Shown: in pieces, positions 44,128 through 52,833 of the stretch
Numbering within the stretch: position 1 is the stretch's first letter
How the letters are laid out: each line of letters starts with the position of its first letter
IMG/VR virus record: IMGVR_UViG_3300037189_023790
Coordinates: 29,665-93,664 of that record
From: a virus
Reading direction: 5' to 3' (one strand)
Length of the DNA: 64,000 nucleotides
Notes under the pieces: model-generated
Told to the model about the DNA's origin: nothing
Databases searched by the model: none
The model's input: only the letters and a program-made list of their open reading frames with translations
Position numbers and translations under genes: made by a program

Positions 44128-45684
44128 ATGAGAATAGATACATCAAATAGAACACTTACACAATTAAGAGCATTTACAACCATAGATGTCTTATACAATC
44201 CTGTTGTTAGGCTTTCTGATAATGGAAAAGAAGGAGCTTTTGAATACGACAATACAGATACTACATCAACAGATAATACAGGGACAGTTATTGTAACTGC
44301 ATCGGGTGCAAGGTATAAAAGAATTGATTTAGAAGATGTACTTTCTTCTTGGTTTGATAATACAAACGCAGGATTTCAAGCATTTATTAATGCCGCAGCA
44401 GGAAAAGTGGGAGTTATTAATAACTCTTTTTCTTTAACTACTACTATTAATATGGAAAGTGGACATTTAATTCAAAGAAAAGGAATTAGTGTAACTACTT
44501 CTGCTGCTGTAGGATTCTTGTGGACAAGAAAGAAAAACTTTATTGGAGATGGGTTAAACTGGACAAGCAGTAATGCTACGTTAGGAAACACTATTGTTAA
44601 AATTGATGGACTTTGGAATGCTTCTTTTAACAGTTGTGTGTTTGATATTTCAGGAAATTCTGCAATAGATATTATCCAATTGCTTCCCGGAAATTCAGGA
44701 GATGTATGGGGTACTTACTTTGTTGTATTCAATAATATGAAAACAGCAGGAGGTAGGTATGTATGCAAAGCTGATGGAATGACTTCAGGAGCTTCTTACA
44801 TCACAAACATCACATTTAATTTCTGTTGGGCAACAGGAGGAGTAAGTTACATTAAAGCGTTTCATGCTGAAGATTTCAATATTCATAGAATTACAGCAGA
44901 TTCAATGTCAGGACACGTTTTTGATTTGGATTATGCTTCAAACTTTGCAATTGAAACAAATGAAGCAACTCCGGGTAGTGGGTTTTATACATTAAATGAA
45001 ACTGCAAACTGTAATAAAAATATATGTATTCTTGCAAAAAGAGTAACAGATTTTACAAGTAATTTAGATACATTAGGATTTATTCCTAATTCTCTCACTC
45101 TTCAGGGAAGTAATCTAAATTCAGATAATTTTAGAGCAAGACTTTCAAGTGTCTTCAGTTATTTAGGAAGTTTATTTTTGCAGGCAAAAGGGGGAACAAA
45201 TACATGGATTGATATTATCAAATGGAGTGAGGCAATTGGTACTATATTTAAAGCAGGATATAACAACTATCTTAAATTTCAAGAGCCAAGAATATCTTTT
45301 GGAGCAACAGACCAAATTAAAAAATTTGTTAAAACTATTACTGCTACAAGTTCTCAAAATCAGGATGTTCTTTTGTTTTCTTTAGGAGGAGCTTCAAATG
45401 CTGTAAGTGCTGATATAAATATTTATTACAGAAGTAATGATAATACTGTTTCTGTAATGCAAAAAATATTTTTTACAGCAACCGTAAGTGCAGGAGGAAC
45501 GGTAAATCAAAATTATGCTGTAGTAGACCAACTAATAACAGGAGCAACAGTGATACCTCTTATAGATAGTTTTTATAGTGGAAGCGGATTTACAGTAGCT
45601 ATAACACATTCTAATGTAGCATTAGCGGCTACAATGGATATTGAAGTTAATTGGTCAGGAACATCATCTATAGCAGTATCATAA
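44128..45684 (+). CDS. Tailspike-like protein, probable beta-helix
   Basis: 518 residues. The start (MRIDTSNRTLTQLRAFTTID, then RLSDNGKEGAFEYD and GARYKRIDLEDVLSSWF) is the head-binding type of segment common in spike proteins that later form a right-handed beta-helix. The middle has regular short strands (FIGDGLNWTSSNATLGNTIV, then SFNSCVFDISGNSAI), and the C-terminal 130 residues form a separate strand domain. No catalytic triad could be pinned down. It is likely a receptor-binding or depolymerase spike. Confidence 0.65.
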   Translation: MRIDTSNRTLTQLRAFTTIDVLYNPVVRLSDNGKEGAFEYDNTDTTSTDNTGTVIVTASGARYKRIDLEDVLSSWFDNTNAGFQAFINAAAGKVGVINNSFSLTTTINMESGHLIQRKGISVTTSAAVGFLWTRKKNFIGDGLNWTSSNATLGNTIVKIDGLWNASFNSCVFDISGNSAIDIIQLLPGNSGDVWGTYFVVFNNMKTAGGRYVCKADGMTSGASYITNITFNFCWATGGVSYIKAFHAEDFNIHRITADSMSGHVFDLDYASNFAIETNEATPGSGFYTLNETANCNKNICILAKRVTDFTSNLDTLGFIPNSLTLQGSNLNSDNFRARLSSVFSYLGSLFLQAKGGTNTWIDIIKWSEAIGTIFKAGYNNYLKFQEPRISFGATDQIKKFVKTITATSSQNQDVLLFSLGGASNAVSADINIYYRSNDNTVSVMQKIFFTATVSAGGTVNQNYAVVDQLITGATVIPLIDSFYSGSGFTVAITHSNVALAATMDIEVNWSGTSSIAVS

Positions 45685-45686
45685 TT

Positions 45687-46235
45687 ATGTATTTTACAAC
45701 AACAATTACAGGGTCTTACAGTGTATTGAATAACATCAAAGTTGTTTTAATAGCAAATGCATCTACAGCTATCACTGTAACTCTTCCTGACCCCGCTAAA
45801 TATAGGAATAGAGAAATTACTTTAACAAGATTTTCTTCTTCCGACACTGCAAATGTAACAGTAAATACAGTGACAGGAAATGTTGAAAATCCTGCTAACA
45901 ATACTCTTGTAACTAGTTTTGCTTTTGGAAATGCTATTAAAAGCTTAACATATATTTCTGACAGTATTGCATGGCATATAATTAGCAGTAATATTACGGC
46001 TTCTACAACTTTATTTAAAGGTACATCAACACAATCTGCCACAGGAACAGCAACAACTTATACGATAGCTCATGGTGTAGGAACAACTCCAACTTTTGCT
46101 ACAGTAACTCCTTTATCTGATGATGCTTCTTTAATTAAGAGTGTTTCTTATGATGGAACAAACATTACCATTAACTACGATGTAGCACCACCATCAGGAA
46201 GCGGTAATTTAATATTCAATTGGTTAGCAATATAA
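45687..46235 (+). CDS. Short fibre protein sharing its N-terminal domain with the next gene
   Basis: 182 residues from the ATG at 45687. A longer frame from a TTG at 45651 overlaps the previous gene and is unlikely, because MYFTTTITGSYSVLNNIKVV lines up with the start of the next gene (MYKQITTSVSYTISQNVKNV). The shared domain (TVTLPDPAKYRNREITLTRF, then YISDSIAWHIIS) spans about 100 residues and is followed by a C-terminal strand module (TYTIAHGVGTTPTFATVTP, then FNWLAI) found at fibre ends. It is likely a short fibre or a decoy/alternative tip for the same docking site. Confidence 0.7.
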   Translation: MYFTTTITGSYSVLNNIKVVLIANASTAITVTLPDPAKYRNREITLTRFSSSDTANVTVNTVTGNVENPANNTLVTSFAFGNAIKSLTYISDSIAWHIISSNITASTTLFKGTSTQSATGTATTYTIAHGVGTTPTFATVTPLSDDASLIKSVSYDGTNITINYDVAPPSGSGNLIFNWLAI

Positions 46236-46238
46236 CAT

Positions 46239-49200
46239 ATGTACAAACAAATAACTACTTCTGTTTCTTACACTATTTCTCAAAATGTGAAGAATGTTTT
46301 GGTGTATAACACTAATACACCAATCACTTTAACACTGCCTGATGCAACAGCATATAAAAATAGAGAAATATCTATTGCAAGATTTTCAAATACAGATTTA
46401 GCTAATATTACACTTGTTTCAGCAGGAGGTAATATTCAAGAACCTTCCACAAATCAGTTACAAACTACTGTTTTACTTACTTCTTTTTATAGATGTGTGG
46501 AGTATATATCTGATGGAATTGATTGGCACACCATTAGTGCAAAAACCATTGATTTTGATATAGATTTTACACTTGCAGGAGGAAAAACATTAACTGTAAA
46601 CAATACACTTACATTACAGGGAACTGATGGAGCAACGCTTACTTTTCAGGGAACTGACACTTATGTAGGTAGAGCAACTACAGATGCACTTACAAACAAA
46701 TCTGTAAATGGTGTTACATTAGTTAGTGGAGGAACTCCTACTTTGTATTTGAGTCAGGATGGAACATATAGAACTCCATCAGGAGGTGGAGGTTCTCCCG
46801 GAGGAAGTACAACACAACTTCAATATAATAACGCAGGAACTTTTGCAGGAATAACAGGAGCAACTACAAATGGAACAGTAGTAACTCTTACCACTCCTAT
46901 ACTTGGAACTCCTACATCTGTAACACTTACAAATGCTACAGGATTACCTATTACTACAGGAGTAAGTGGAATGGGAGCAGGTGTTGCTGCTTTTTTAGCA
47001 ACACCTACGGCTGCAAATCTAATTACTGCTGTTACAGATAAAACAGGAACAGGAAATTTGGTATTTGCTACTTCTCCTACATTAATCACTCCTAATTTAG
47101 GAACCCCAAGTGCAATCGTTTTAACTAATGCTACAGGAATTCCTGCTGCACAATTATCAGGCATTATTCCTACAGGTGTATTAGGTGCTTCAACTTTAAA
47201 CATAGGTACAACATCTATTGCACTAAACAGAGCATCTGCTTCACAAGCATTAACAGGAATTACAAGTATTGATGGGTTTGCTGCTGCTGTAACACTTACT
47301 GCGGATAATACTACTAACGCAACAAACTATCCTTTGTTTGTTAATGCTGCTACAGGTAATCTAAGTCCTCGAACTGACACAGGATTTACATATAATCCAA
47401 GTACGGGAGCATTAACATCTACATCTTTTATAGGAGCTTTGACAGGTAATGCTTCAACTGCAACAAGTGCTGCAACACTAACCACTGCAAGAGCAATTAA
47501 TGGAGTAAATTTTGATGGTAGTAGTGCAATTACAGTAACAGCAGCAGCAGGTACATTAACAGGAGCTACATTAGCAGCAAGTGTTACAACTTCTTCTCTT
47601 ACATCAGTGGGTACAATTACATCAGGTACTTGGAGTGGAAGTTTTGGAGCAGTGTCAGGTGCAAATTTAACAGGATTAACAGCAGGCAATTTAAGCGGAA
47701 CTATTCCAAGTGCTGTATTAGGAAATAGTGCTGTTTTTATTGGTACTACATCAATAGCTTTAAATAGAGCTTCTGCTAATCAAGTATTAACAGGTATTCT
47801 TAGCACTACATTTGCAGGAAGTACTTCTGGTACAACAGTATTGATTCCCACTGCAATTGCAGGAACTACTACAATTACATTACCTGCTGTAACAGGAACA
47901 GTGGTTACAACAGGAGATTCTGCTACAGTAACTAACACAATGTTAGCAGGAAGTATTACTAATGCAAAATTAACTAATAGTACAATATCAGGAATTGCAT
48001 TAGGAGCTAATTTAGCAACTCTCACTATTGGTACAGGATTAACAGGAACTTCTTATAACGGTAGTGGTGCAGTTACAGTGGCTATTAATAGTAGTGTATT
48101 GACAGATGTTTCTACACATACACTTACAAATAAAACATTTGATACAGCAGGGATTGGTAATAGTTTTTCTATTAATGGATTAGCCGTTACAGCAAATACA
48201 GGTACAGGAGCAGTAGTTAGAGCTACTTCTCCTACATTAACAACACCTATTTTAGGTGTAGCATCTGCTACATCAATAAATAAGTTGACAATAACAACTC
48301 CTATTACAGGAAGCACTCTTACTATTGCAGATGGAAAAACATTAACAGCTAGTAACACATTAACTTTTACAGGTACAGATAATAGTTCTATTGCATTTGA
48401 AGCAGGAGGTACTGTATTATATTCAGGAGGAGTTTTAGGGACTCCATCAAGTGTTACATTAACTAATGGCACAGGATTACCCATTAGTACTGGTGTTTCT
48501 GGATTAGGTACAGGTGTTGTAACATTTTTAGCTACACCCTCAAGTGTAAATTTAGCTGCTGCTATCACTGATGAAACTGGAAATGGTGCTTTAGTTTTTG
48601 CTACAAGTCCTACATTAGTAACACCAAATTTAGGAACTCCTTCTACTTTAGTAGGAACTAATATCACTGGTACAGCAGCAGGATTAACAGCAGGAAATGT
48701 CACTACAAATGCTAATCTCACAGGTGAAGTTACATCTATTGGTAATGAAGCTACATTAACAAACTCTGCTGTAATTGGTAAAGTGCTTACAGGATATGTT
48801 TCAGGAGCAGGTACAGTTGCAGCAACAGATACTATTATACAAGCTATACAAAAATTAAATGCTAATGATGCAACTAATGCTAATTTAACAGGAATGGTTA
48901 CAAGTGTTGGCAATGCCACAACAGTAGTAACTAATGCAAACTTAACAGGAGTTATAACATCAGTAGGGAATACAACCTCTCTTGGTAGCTTTACTTCTGC
49001 TCAATTAGCAACGGCTTTAACAGATGAAACTGGTAGTGGGGCAAGTGTATTTGCTACTTCTCCCACACTGGTAACACCTGTGTTGGGGGTAGCTACAGCT
49101 ACAAGTATTAATAAACTTACTATAACAGCACCTACAACAGGAGCAACTCTTACAATTGTAGATGGCGGAAGTTTAATTACAGCAGGAGCATTTTCCACTA

Positions 49201-49613
49201 CATTAACATCAACTGCTACTACAAATGTTACATTACCTACCACAGGAACACTTTCTACATTAGCAGGAACAGAAACTCTTACTAATAAAAGAATTAATCC
49301 AAGAGTACAATCTATAACATCATCTGCTACAGTCACATTAAATGCTGATACAGATGATTTAGTAGTAATTACAGCGCAAGCAGTAGGGCTTACATTAGCT
49401 TCTCCAAGTGGTACACCAGTACAAGGACAAGCGGCAATTTTTAGAATTAAAGATAATGGAACAGCAAGAAGTATTACATTTAATGCTATTTTTAGAACAA
49501 TCGGTGTTACACTTCCAACTACCACTACTTTAGGTAAAATATTATATATTTCAACGATGTATAATTCAATAGATACAAAATGGGATGTTTTAGGTATAGC
49601 ATTAGAAGCGTAA
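46239..49613 (+). CDS. Long tail fibre with ATSPTL-type repeats
   Basis: 1124 residues. A docking-like N-terminal domain of about 100 residues, paralogous to the previous gene, leads to a very long Thr/Ala/Gly-rich shaft. Recurring units include LVFATSPTLxTPxLGTPS, LTNATGxPxxxGVSG and FLATPxxxNLxxAxTDxTG, which are common in tailed-phage fibres. The C-terminal part (SSATVTLNADTDDLVVITAQ, then IFRIKDNGTARSITFNA) is a distinct tip domain that ends WDVLGIALEA. There are no enzyme motifs. It is likely the main long fibre. Confidence 0.8.
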   Translation: MYKQITTSVSYTISQNVKNVLVYNTNTPITLTLPDATAYKNREISIARFSNTDLANITLVSAGGNIQEPSTNQLQTTVLLTSFYRCVEYISDGIDWHTISAKTIDFDIDFTLAGGKTLTVNNTLTLQGTDGATLTFQGTDTYVGRATTDALTNKSVNGVTLVSGGTPTLYLSQDGTYRTPSGGGGSPGGSTTQLQYNNAGTFAGITGATTNGTVVTLTTPILGTPTSVTLTNATGLPITTGVSGMGAGVAAFLATPTAANLITAVTDKTGTGNLVFATSPTLITPNLGTPSAIVLTNATGIPAAQLSGIIPTGVLGASTLNIGTTSIALNRASASQALTGITSIDGFAAAVTLTADNTTNATNYPLFVNAATGNLSPRTDTGFTYNPSTGALTSTSFIGALTGNASTATSAATLTTARAINGVNFDGSSAITVTAAAGTLTGATLAASVTTSSLTSVGTITSGTWSGSFGAVSGANLTGLTAGNLSGTIPSAVLGNSAVFIGTTSIALNRASANQVLTGILSTTFAGSTSGTTVLIPTAIAGTTTITLPAVTGTVVTTGDSATVTNTMLAGSITNAKLTNSTISGIALGANLATLTIGTGLTGTSYNGSGAVTVAINSSVLTDVSTHTLTNKTFDTAGIGNSFSINGLAVTANTGTGAVVRATSPTLTTPILGVASATSINKLTITTPITGSTLTIADGKTLTASNTLTFTGTDNSSIAFEAGGTVLYSGGVLGTPSSVTLTNGTGLPISTGVSGLGTGVVTFLATPSSVNLAAAITDETGNGALVFATSPTLVTPNLGTPSTLVGTNITGTAAGLTAGNVTTNANLTGEVTSIGNEATLTNSAVIGKVLTGYVSGAGTVAATDTIIQAIQKLNANDATNANLTGMVTSVGNATTVVTNANLTGVITSVGNTTSLGSFTSAQLATALTDETGSGASVFATSPTLVTPVLGVATATSINKLTITAPTTGATLTIVDGGSLITAGAFSTTLTSTATTNVTLPTTGTLSTLAGTETLTNKRINPRVQSITSSATVTLNADTDDLVVITAQAVGLTLASPSGTPVQGQAAIFRIKDNGTARSITFNAIFRTIGVTLPTTTTLGKILYISTMYNSIDTKWDVLGIALEA
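46895..48680 (+). repeat. Large repeated shaft units in long fibre gene
   Basis: Two copies of an approximately 80-residue unit lie at about 46895-47155 and 48432-48680: LGTPxSVTLTNxTGLPIxTGVSG, then FLATPxxxNLxxAxTDxTGxGxLVFATSPTL and TPNLGTPS. A partial third copy (TDETGSGASVFATSPTLVTP) lies at about 49018-49080. Such units are prone to recombination and can change fibre length. Confidence 0.65.
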
Positions 49614-49616
49614 AAT

Positions 49617-50504
49617 ATGTATAATAGATTTCCATCTTTACTTATAAAAATAGGAGCATCTACACCTATTCTTCCTTATATATTAGATAATGTTTCTAAT
49701 ACTAATTTAGTAGGTGCGTGGTCAATGAGACAATTAAAAAGCGGAATTACTTACGCAAACAATATTCGTAGAAATAGTGATAATTCTACAGTAGATATTG
49801 GTTTTTCCAGTGGAGATTATAATACAAATGCTTTGAGTTCTCATGTATCAAGTAATAGTGGATTTGTAACAGCTTGGTATGACCAAAGTGGAAATTCAAG
49901 AACTCTATCTCAGGCAACAAATGCAAATCAGCCAAGAATAGTAAATGCAGGAACTAATGATGTTATAAATAGCAAAGTGACAAATTATTATAACGGAACA
50001 AGCAGTAGTTTAGTAACTTCCACACTAATATCAGGACTTGTTAATAACAATAATTTGTCTATATTTTTAGTATATCAAAAGTTTACTTCGGTTTACGCTA
50101 CTATTGTTAATCAAGGAAAAAATGCTGCATATTTTCATTTTGGATTAGCAACTGGTCCTAATCCGAACAATACTTTAAGATGGAGGAATTCAAATGCTGA
50201 CTATGATTACGGAAGTAATACAAATACTTTATCAGATAAACAAGTTATATCTATTATAAATATAGGAGCCTCTTCTGAATGTTTTAGAAATGGAATTAGC
50301 ATAGGAACTACAGCAAATGGGATAATGGCAAATAGTGTTGTAACAGGAAACGAATTGGCGATAGGAAGAAGGGCAGGTGATGCAAGTGAATTCCTCAATG
50401 CTAACCTTTCTGAGATTATAATTTTTACGAGAAATTTATCTACAATAGAAAGACAAACTATTGAAAGAAATATGGGAACTTATTATGGTATTACTGTAGC
50501 CTAA
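49617..50504 (+). CDS. LamG/arabinofuranosidase-B-like adhesin
   Basis: 295 residues. Residues 30-110 (GAWSMRQLKSGITYANNIRR, then IGFSSGDYNTNALSSHV and GFVTAWYDQSGNSRTLSQAT) match the recurring segment of the arabinofuranosidase-B-type concanavalin-like fold used by many Bacteroidetes phage and cell-surface proteins. The C-terminal LSEIIIFTRNLSTIERQTIE is the usual LamG end. This points to glycan binding rather than proven hydrolysis. It is likely a receptor-binding component of the fibre array. Confidence 0.75.
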   Translation: MYNRFPSLLIKIGASTPILPYILDNVSNTNLVGAWSMRQLKSGITYANNIRRNSDNSTVDIGFSSGDYNTNALSSHVSSNSGFVTAWYDQSGNSRTLSQATNANQPRIVNAGTNDVINSKVTNYYNGTSSSLVTSTLISGLVNNNNLSIFLVYQKFTSVYATIVNQGKNAAYFHFGLATGPNPNNTLRWRNSNADYDYGSNTNTLSDKQVISIINIGASSECFRNGISIGTTANGIMANSVVTGNELAIGRRAGDASEFLNANLSEIIIFTRNLSTIERQTIERNMGTYYGITVA

Positions 50505-50514
50505 AAATAAAATA

Positions 50515-52833
50515 ATGATAACTAAAATAACAAACATAGCTCAATTAAGAACAAGAAAAGGAACTACTAATTCTTTAGTAGAAACATTAGGATATTACAC
50601 TGCTTCCGATGGAGGTAATAATACTTATCAATGGAACTCTTCTTCTGTTCTTTCAGATAATGGAGGAACAATCATTGCTGTAACAGGTGTAGCTACAGGA
50701 AGATGGATTTCAACTTCATTAATTGTGAATTTGAAACAATTTGGAGCAAAAGGAGATGGGACAACAAATGACACCACTGCTGTTGCTGCTGCTATTGCTA
50801 CAAATAAAAATGTATTTATTCCTATGGGAACATACATTATCACTTCAAATCTTGTACTTAATTCTAATCAACAGGTTTACGGAGAAGGAGCAGAAAGTGT
50901 GTTAAAAGCAGGGGCAGATGGATTAAGAGATTTTGTAGGAATTAATGGTAAAACCAATGTAACTGTTTCTAATTTCAAAATTGATGGTGGAGGGCAGACA
51001 ACAAATGTTTTTACAGGATACAAATACTGTTTTGGTGTTACTGTATACAATTCTTCTAACATCACTATAGAAAATCTGACCATTGATAAATGTGGTATTG
51101 CAAGAAGTGGAACATCTGCTACAATTATAGATGATAACTTGTGGGGAGGAATGGGGATTATTGTAGGAGCAAGATATGGAGCGGTAAAAAATGTTTTGAT
51201 TAGAAATTGCAGAATTTCTAATATTGCAAGTGGAGGAAACATTGTAGGAGACGGTGTTTACATTGAAGGATTTAATGCTAATCCTTTAATTACTACAGAA
51301 AATATTGTTGTAGAAAATTGTTATGTAGAAAATGTTGGAAGACATTGTTTTACAGCAGCAGGAGAAGGAGGAGCATCTGCATTTAATGTTGTATTCAAAA
51401 ATTGCACAGGAAGAAATTCTGCACTTTCAGGAATAGATTTTGAAGAAGCGGAACATTCTAAATTTATTGATAGCGAGTTTCAAGGGTGCGGAACATACAC
51501 AGCTTATTATGACCCTTCTACAATTCCTTCTTATGGAGCTACTTATAGATTAAGAGCAGCAATTGCTACAGGAAATGAATCTCATAATAATTATTTTAAT
51601 AACATAAGAATTAGAAGTTGTTATTATGGTATAACGTGGGGAGGTGGGGGTTATAACACTTGGTCAAATATTATTGTAACAAACAGTGTTGTTAATGATA
51701 TTTATTTAGGATTGGCAAGATTTGCTGAAAATAATACAATTTCAAATTGTAAGTTTTTAACAACAGGAAAAACAATCAATCCTTTTTTTAACATGATTAT
51801 TGTTTGTAATACATTGGTTGAAGGATGTGTTTTTGCCTCTACCCTTAATATTACAGGACAACAACAAAGCAAATTTGTTGGAAACATATTTCAAAAGAAA
51901 GTGACGATTGGTTTTGATTGTAAAGATATTTTGTTTGAAAACAATATCTTTACAGATACTACAGGGTTGTCTTTTGAAACTATAGGTACACTTGCTGAAG
52001 ATTTTACTGTGAAAAATAATCAATTTGTAGGAGCAGGAGCAAGTTATTTTTTTGGTGTTTATGCAGTATATAATTCCATTATAAGATTGAATATAATTGG
52101 AAACACTTTTAGAAATTATTTAGGAGATGTGTCTACAGATGGATGTGGAGTTTTTCACCTAAATAGTGAATTACAAAATGCTTTTGGAATAATCTCAAAC
52201 AATAATTTTATAAACTCTGATTATGGAATTAAATTGTATCAGGGAGGAAAATATACTATTATCAGCGCAAACAGTTTTTCTAATATTTCTAAGTGGTGTA
52301 TTTATATTCAAAGCATTTCAAGCGCATTAGCGTTAAAAGCAGTTAACTTTACAGAAAATATAGCTGACAACACATGTGTAAATGGACTTTGGATTGAATG
52401 CCCTACAGGAACTTGGGATTATTGTACAATTAGAAATAATAGATTTCAAGATGTAACCACAGTTGATTATCTGTTAAATGCTTTAGATTTTAATACAAAT
52501 GGAATTACAGAAGCTCCTACTCTAATTAGACCTGTAATTACCAAAACAGCAGGATTCACATTAACTAAATTAGATGCAGGAAAAATATTTTACATGAATT
52601 CTTCTTCTGCAATGACTGTTACAATTCCTGCTGATGCCACAGCTAATATTAGAATTGGAACAATGACAACATTTGTTCAAATGGGGGCAGGACAAGTAAC
52701 ATTTACAGCAATAGGAGGAGCAAATGTACACAGCGAAGGTGCAAAATTTAAAACAGCAGCTCAAAGAGCATTGGTAAATTTAACTAAAACTAATTACGAA
52801 GAATCAATTTTAAGCGGAGAAAGAGCAATATAA
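50515..52833 (+). CDS. Pectate-lyase-like tailspike (probable depolymerase)
   Basis: 772 residues. The N-terminus (ITKITNIAQLRTRKGTTNSL, then YYTASDGGNNTYQW) is an attachment-type segment. At about residue 75, NLKQFGAKGDGTTNDTTAV is the classical start of a pectate-lyase superfamily beta-helix, followed by PMGTYIITSNLVLNSNQQVYGEG and many ITIENLTIDKC-type rungs to about residue 660. A C-terminal trimerisation or binding domain closes it (FTLTKLDAGKIFYMN). It likely degrades or binds host capsular polysaccharide. It overlaps the next gene as TAATG. Confidence 0.8.
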   Translation: MITKITNIAQLRTRKGTTNSLVETLGYYTASDGGNNTYQWNSSSVLSDNGGTIIAVTGVATGRWISTSLIVNLKQFGAKGDGTTNDTTAVAAAIATNKNVFIPMGTYIITSNLVLNSNQQVYGEGAESVLKAGADGLRDFVGINGKTNVTVSNFKIDGGGQTTNVFTGYKYCFGVTVYNSSNITIENLTIDKCGIARSGTSATIIDDNLWGGMGIIVGARYGAVKNVLIRNCRISNIASGGNIVGDGVYIEGFNANPLITTENIVVENCYVENVGRHCFTAAGEGGASAFNVVFKNCTGRNSALSGIDFEEAEHSKFIDSEFQGCGTYTAYYDPSTIPSYGATYRLRAAIATGNESHNNYFNNIRIRSCYYGITWGGGGYNTWSNIIVTNSVVNDIYLGLARFAENNTISNCKFLTTGKTINPFFNMIIVCNTLVEGCVFASTLNITGQQQSKFVGNIFQKKVTIGFDCKDILFENNIFTDTTGLSFETIGTLAEDFTVKNNQFVGAGASYFFGVYAVYNSIIRLNIIGNTFRNYLGDVSTDGCGVFHLNSELQNAFGIISNNNFINSDYGIKLYQGGKYTIISANSFSNISKWCIYIQSISSALALKAVNFTENIADNTCVNGLWIECPTGTWDYCTIRNNRFQDVTTVDYLLNALDFNTNGITEAPTLIRPVITKTAGFTLTKLDAGKIFYMNSSSAMTVTIPADATANIRIGTMTTFVQMGAGQVTFTAIGGANVHSEGAKFKTAAQRALVNLTKTNYEESILSGERAI

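Noticed and set aside
45651-45686. Upstream TTG start for the short fibre gene
   Set aside because: It overlaps the preceding gene, and the paralogous next gene starts at the residue corresponding to the ATG at 45687.
48053-48919. A 288-codon open frame on the minus strand opposite the long fibre gene, with similar ones at 43190-43762, 46820-47689 and 49001-49525
   Set aside because: They lie fully opposite repeat-rich Thr/Ala/Gly codons, which give Val/Ala/Pro-rich antisense frames lacking stops. Composition is unlike every real protein here and there is no start context or operon fit.
41313-49613. CRISPR-like array from regular repeats in the fibre region
   Set aside because: The repeats are protein-level, diverged in DNA, of unequal spacing and inside long open frames.
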